Source of the DNA: Clostridiales bacterium
GTDB lineage: Bacteria; Bacillota; Clostridia; Oscillospirales; Acutalibacteraceae
Direction: 5' to 3'
Assembly: GCA_019421725.1 (NCBI GenBank)
Contig: JAHZES010000093.1
Location: forward strand, 1-8,013
Length of the DNA stretch: 8,013 nucleotides
The notes under the pieces were generated by a model. It saw nothing but the letters and a program-made list of their open reading frames with translations, did no database searches and was not told the origin of the DNA. A program made the translations under genes and the position numbers. This document shows, piece by piece, positions 6,472 through 8,013 of this stretch. Positions within the stretch are counted from its first letter, which is position 1. Every line of letters starts with the position of its first letter.

Positions 6472-8013
6472 ATGGCGGTCATTCTGGGGATTGACGTGGG
6501 TTCCACAACGGCTAAAATTGTTGTGGTAAAAAACGGAGAGGTTAAATATGAACGGTATGAGCGCCACTTTTCTCAGGTGCGGCAAAAAACGCTGGAATTG
6601 GTGCAGGGCGCGGCGGACTTTTTGCGCGGCGAGGAAATTTTTTCGGCGATTTCCGGCTCGGCGGGGATGGGAGAGGCACACGCGGCCGGAATCCCGTTTG
6701 TGCAGGAGGTTTTTGCAACAGGAGAAGCCGTCCGCCGCTTTGCGCCGCAGACGGATGTCGTAGTGGAGCTTGGCGGAGAGGACGCAAAAATCATCTTTTT
6801 TCGCGGAGGAATGGACGAACGCATGAACGGCAGCTGCGCCGGCGGAACAGGCGCGTTTATTGACCAAATGGCGACGCTGCTGAGTGTGACACCGGCCGAA
6901 CTGGACGAGCTGAGCCTTAACAGCGAGCGCATTTACCCTATTGCATCGCGCTGCGGTGTGTTTGCAAAATCGGACCTTCAGCCTCTGCTCAATCAGGGAG
7001 CGCGTAAGGAGGATATTGCTGCCAGTATTTATCAGGCGGTCGTCAACCAGACGATCACCGGGCTGGCGCAGGGCAGGCGGATCGAGGGCAATGTGATGTT
7101 TCTGGGCGGCCCGCTGTATTACTGCAAGGGGCTGCGCTGCCGGTTTGTGAAAACGTTGGGGTTGGACGAAGCGCATGCGCTGTTTCCGGAATACGGCCGG
7201 TTTGCCGTGGCGCTCGGCGCGGCGATCTATGCCGAAAAAGCGCGTCAGGCCATGACCTATGACGAGCTGGTCGCGGGGCTGACGCGTTCCATTCGGGAGA
7301 AAGCCGCCGCCCGGACGGTTGCGCCGTTGTTTGAAAATCAGGAAGAATACGATGAATTTTGCGCGCGGCACGCCAAAGCGTCGGTGCCGGCGGTTGCCCC
7401 GAACACTTATTCCGGCGACGCGTACCTTGGAATTGATTGCGGCAGCACAACGACAAAGCTCTGCCTGATCAGTGCCGACGGCCGGCTGCTGGACAGCTTT
7501 TACAGTTCCAATCATGGCGAGCCGGTCGAAATCGTGCTTGAGCAGCTGATCCGCATTCGCAGGCTGTGCGGGGACCGCATCCGCATTCGCTCCTCCGCCG
7601 TTACGGGCTACGGCGAGGAATTGATCCGCGCGGCGTTTCACCTGGACGGCGGGCTGGTGGAGACCATGGCGCACTTTCGCGCTGCGCGCCACTTTAATCC
7701 GGATGTGGAATTTATTCTTGACATCGGCGGACAGGATATCAAATGTTTTCGTGTGCGCAATGAATCCATCGACAGCATCATGCTGAACGAGGCGTGCTCC
7801 TCCGGCTGCGGTTCTTTTCTGGAAACCTTTGCAAAGGCGCTTGGCTATACGGCAGAGGAGTTTGCAAAGCTTGGGCTGTTTGCAAAACATCCGGTCGATC
7901 TTGGCTCACGCTGCACGGTTTTTATGAATTCTTCGGTAAAGCAGGCGCAGAAGGACGGCGCCGATGTGAGCGATATTTCGGCGGGTCTTTCAATGAGCGT
8001 TGTGCGCAATGCG
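6472..8013 (+). CDS. Large double-domain acyl-CoA dehydratase activase (BcrAD/BadFG ASKHA ATPase), 3' end missing
   Basis: The frame is open for 514 codons from ATG 6472 to the window edge with no stop. Two homologous ASKHA-type ATPase domains are visible. The first (about 1-260) has GIDVGSTTAK (6-15), a phosphate-2-like ELGGEDAK (99-106), NGSCAGGTGAF (119-129) and SRCGVFAKSD (159-168). The second (from about 318) has GIDCGSTTTK (320-329), DIGGQDIK (417-424), NEACSSGCGSF (439-449) and GSRCTVFMNSS (478-488). C122/C161 and C442/C481 align with the two cysteines that hold the dimer-bridging [4Fe-4S] cluster in HgdC-type activases; C446 is extra. Such activases use ATP hydrolysis to push a low-potential electron onto a dehydratase. 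Relatives with two tandem domains are usually about 1,400 residues and carry a dehydratase-like C-terminal region, which would lie outside this window. The true substrate of this long class is not settled. The gene has its own promoter and follows the methionine operon, with no obvious link to it. Confidence 0.88.
   Translation, partial: MAVILGIDVGSTTAKIVVVKNGEVKYERYERHFSQVRQKTLELVQGAADFLRGEEIFSAISGSAGMGEAHAAGIPFVQEVFATGEAVRRFAPQTDVVVELGGEDAKIIFFRGGMDERMNGSCAGGTGAFIDQMATLLSVTPAELDELSLNSERIYPIASRCGVFAKSDLQPLLNQGARKEDIAASIYQAVVNQTITGLAQGRRIEGNVMFLGGPLYYCKGLRCRFVKTLGLDEAHALFPEYGRFAVALGAAIYAEKARQAMTYDELVAGLTRSIREKAAARTVAPLFENQEEYDEFCARHAKASVPAVAPNTYSGDAYLGIDCGSTTTKLCLISADGRLLDSFYSSNHGEPVEIVLEQLIRIRRLCGDRIRIRSSAVTGYGEELIRAAFHLDGGLVETMAHFRAARHFNPDVEFILDIGGQDIKCFRVRNESIDSIMLNEACSSGCGSFLETFAKALGYTAEEFAKLGLFAKHPVDLGSRCTVFMNSSVKQAQKDGADVSDISAGLSMSVVRNA

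Noticed and set aside
6373..7890. Long open frame on the - strand (505 codons)
   Set aside because: It lies antisense to the activase, whose + strand frame has clear family motifs. Its translation is rich in Arg, His and Gln with no recognisable motif, and it would begin inside the activase gene and end over the metH terminator. It is a codon-bias shadow in GC-rich DNA.

Overview
The window (8013 bp, GC-rich for a Firmicute) looks like chromosomal DNA from an anaerobic, moderately high-GC member of the Clostridia, perhaps Oscillospirales/Ruminococcaceae-like. That is inferred from the strong AGGAGG-type ribosome sites, rho-independent terminators, a methionine synthase whose reactivation domain is a separate protein, and a large two-domain acyl-CoA dehydratase activase. 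The taxonomic call is inference. All six genes lie on the + strand in three transcription blocks. I see no RNA gene, CRISPR array, insertion sequence or other mobile element, and no gap between genes exceeds 150 bp.

Block 1 (1-2275) is the 3' end of a surface-polysaccharide or glycan locus. It holds a 5'-truncated UDP-sugar 4,6-dehydratase of the CapD/PglF/WbpM type, then a small PglC-like initiating phosphoglycosyl transferase. Together they would make a modified UDP-HexNAc and load its sugar-1-phosphate onto a membrane polyprenyl phosphate. The block ends in a perfect-stem terminator whose left arm is inside the last codons of the transferase gene.

Block 2 (2325-6374) is a compact one-carbon/methionine operon: metF (methylenetetrahydrofolate reductase), a stand-alone MetH activation-domain protein with an unusual C-terminal cysteine cluster, and a 795-residue MetH with homocysteine, folate and B12 domains but no activation domain. 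MetF supplies methyl-THF, MetH moves the methyl group to homocysteine through cobalamin, and the small middle protein would rescue oxidised cob(II)alamin. The spacings are 11 and 31 nt. A second hairpin terminator closes the block. The leader before metF is too short for an S-box, T-box or cobalamin riboswitch.

Block 3 (6391-8013, runs off the end) has its own good sigma-A-type promoter with an extended -10. An 8-bp direct repeat lies across the -10 element. The block encodes the first 514 residues of a double-ASKHA, BcrAD/BadFG-type activase. Most of this window belongs to known families. The points most worth a second look are the Cys-cluster MetH activation protein, the corrinoid-protein-like B12 motif in MetH, the paired cysteine sets in the activase, and the repeat in its promoter.
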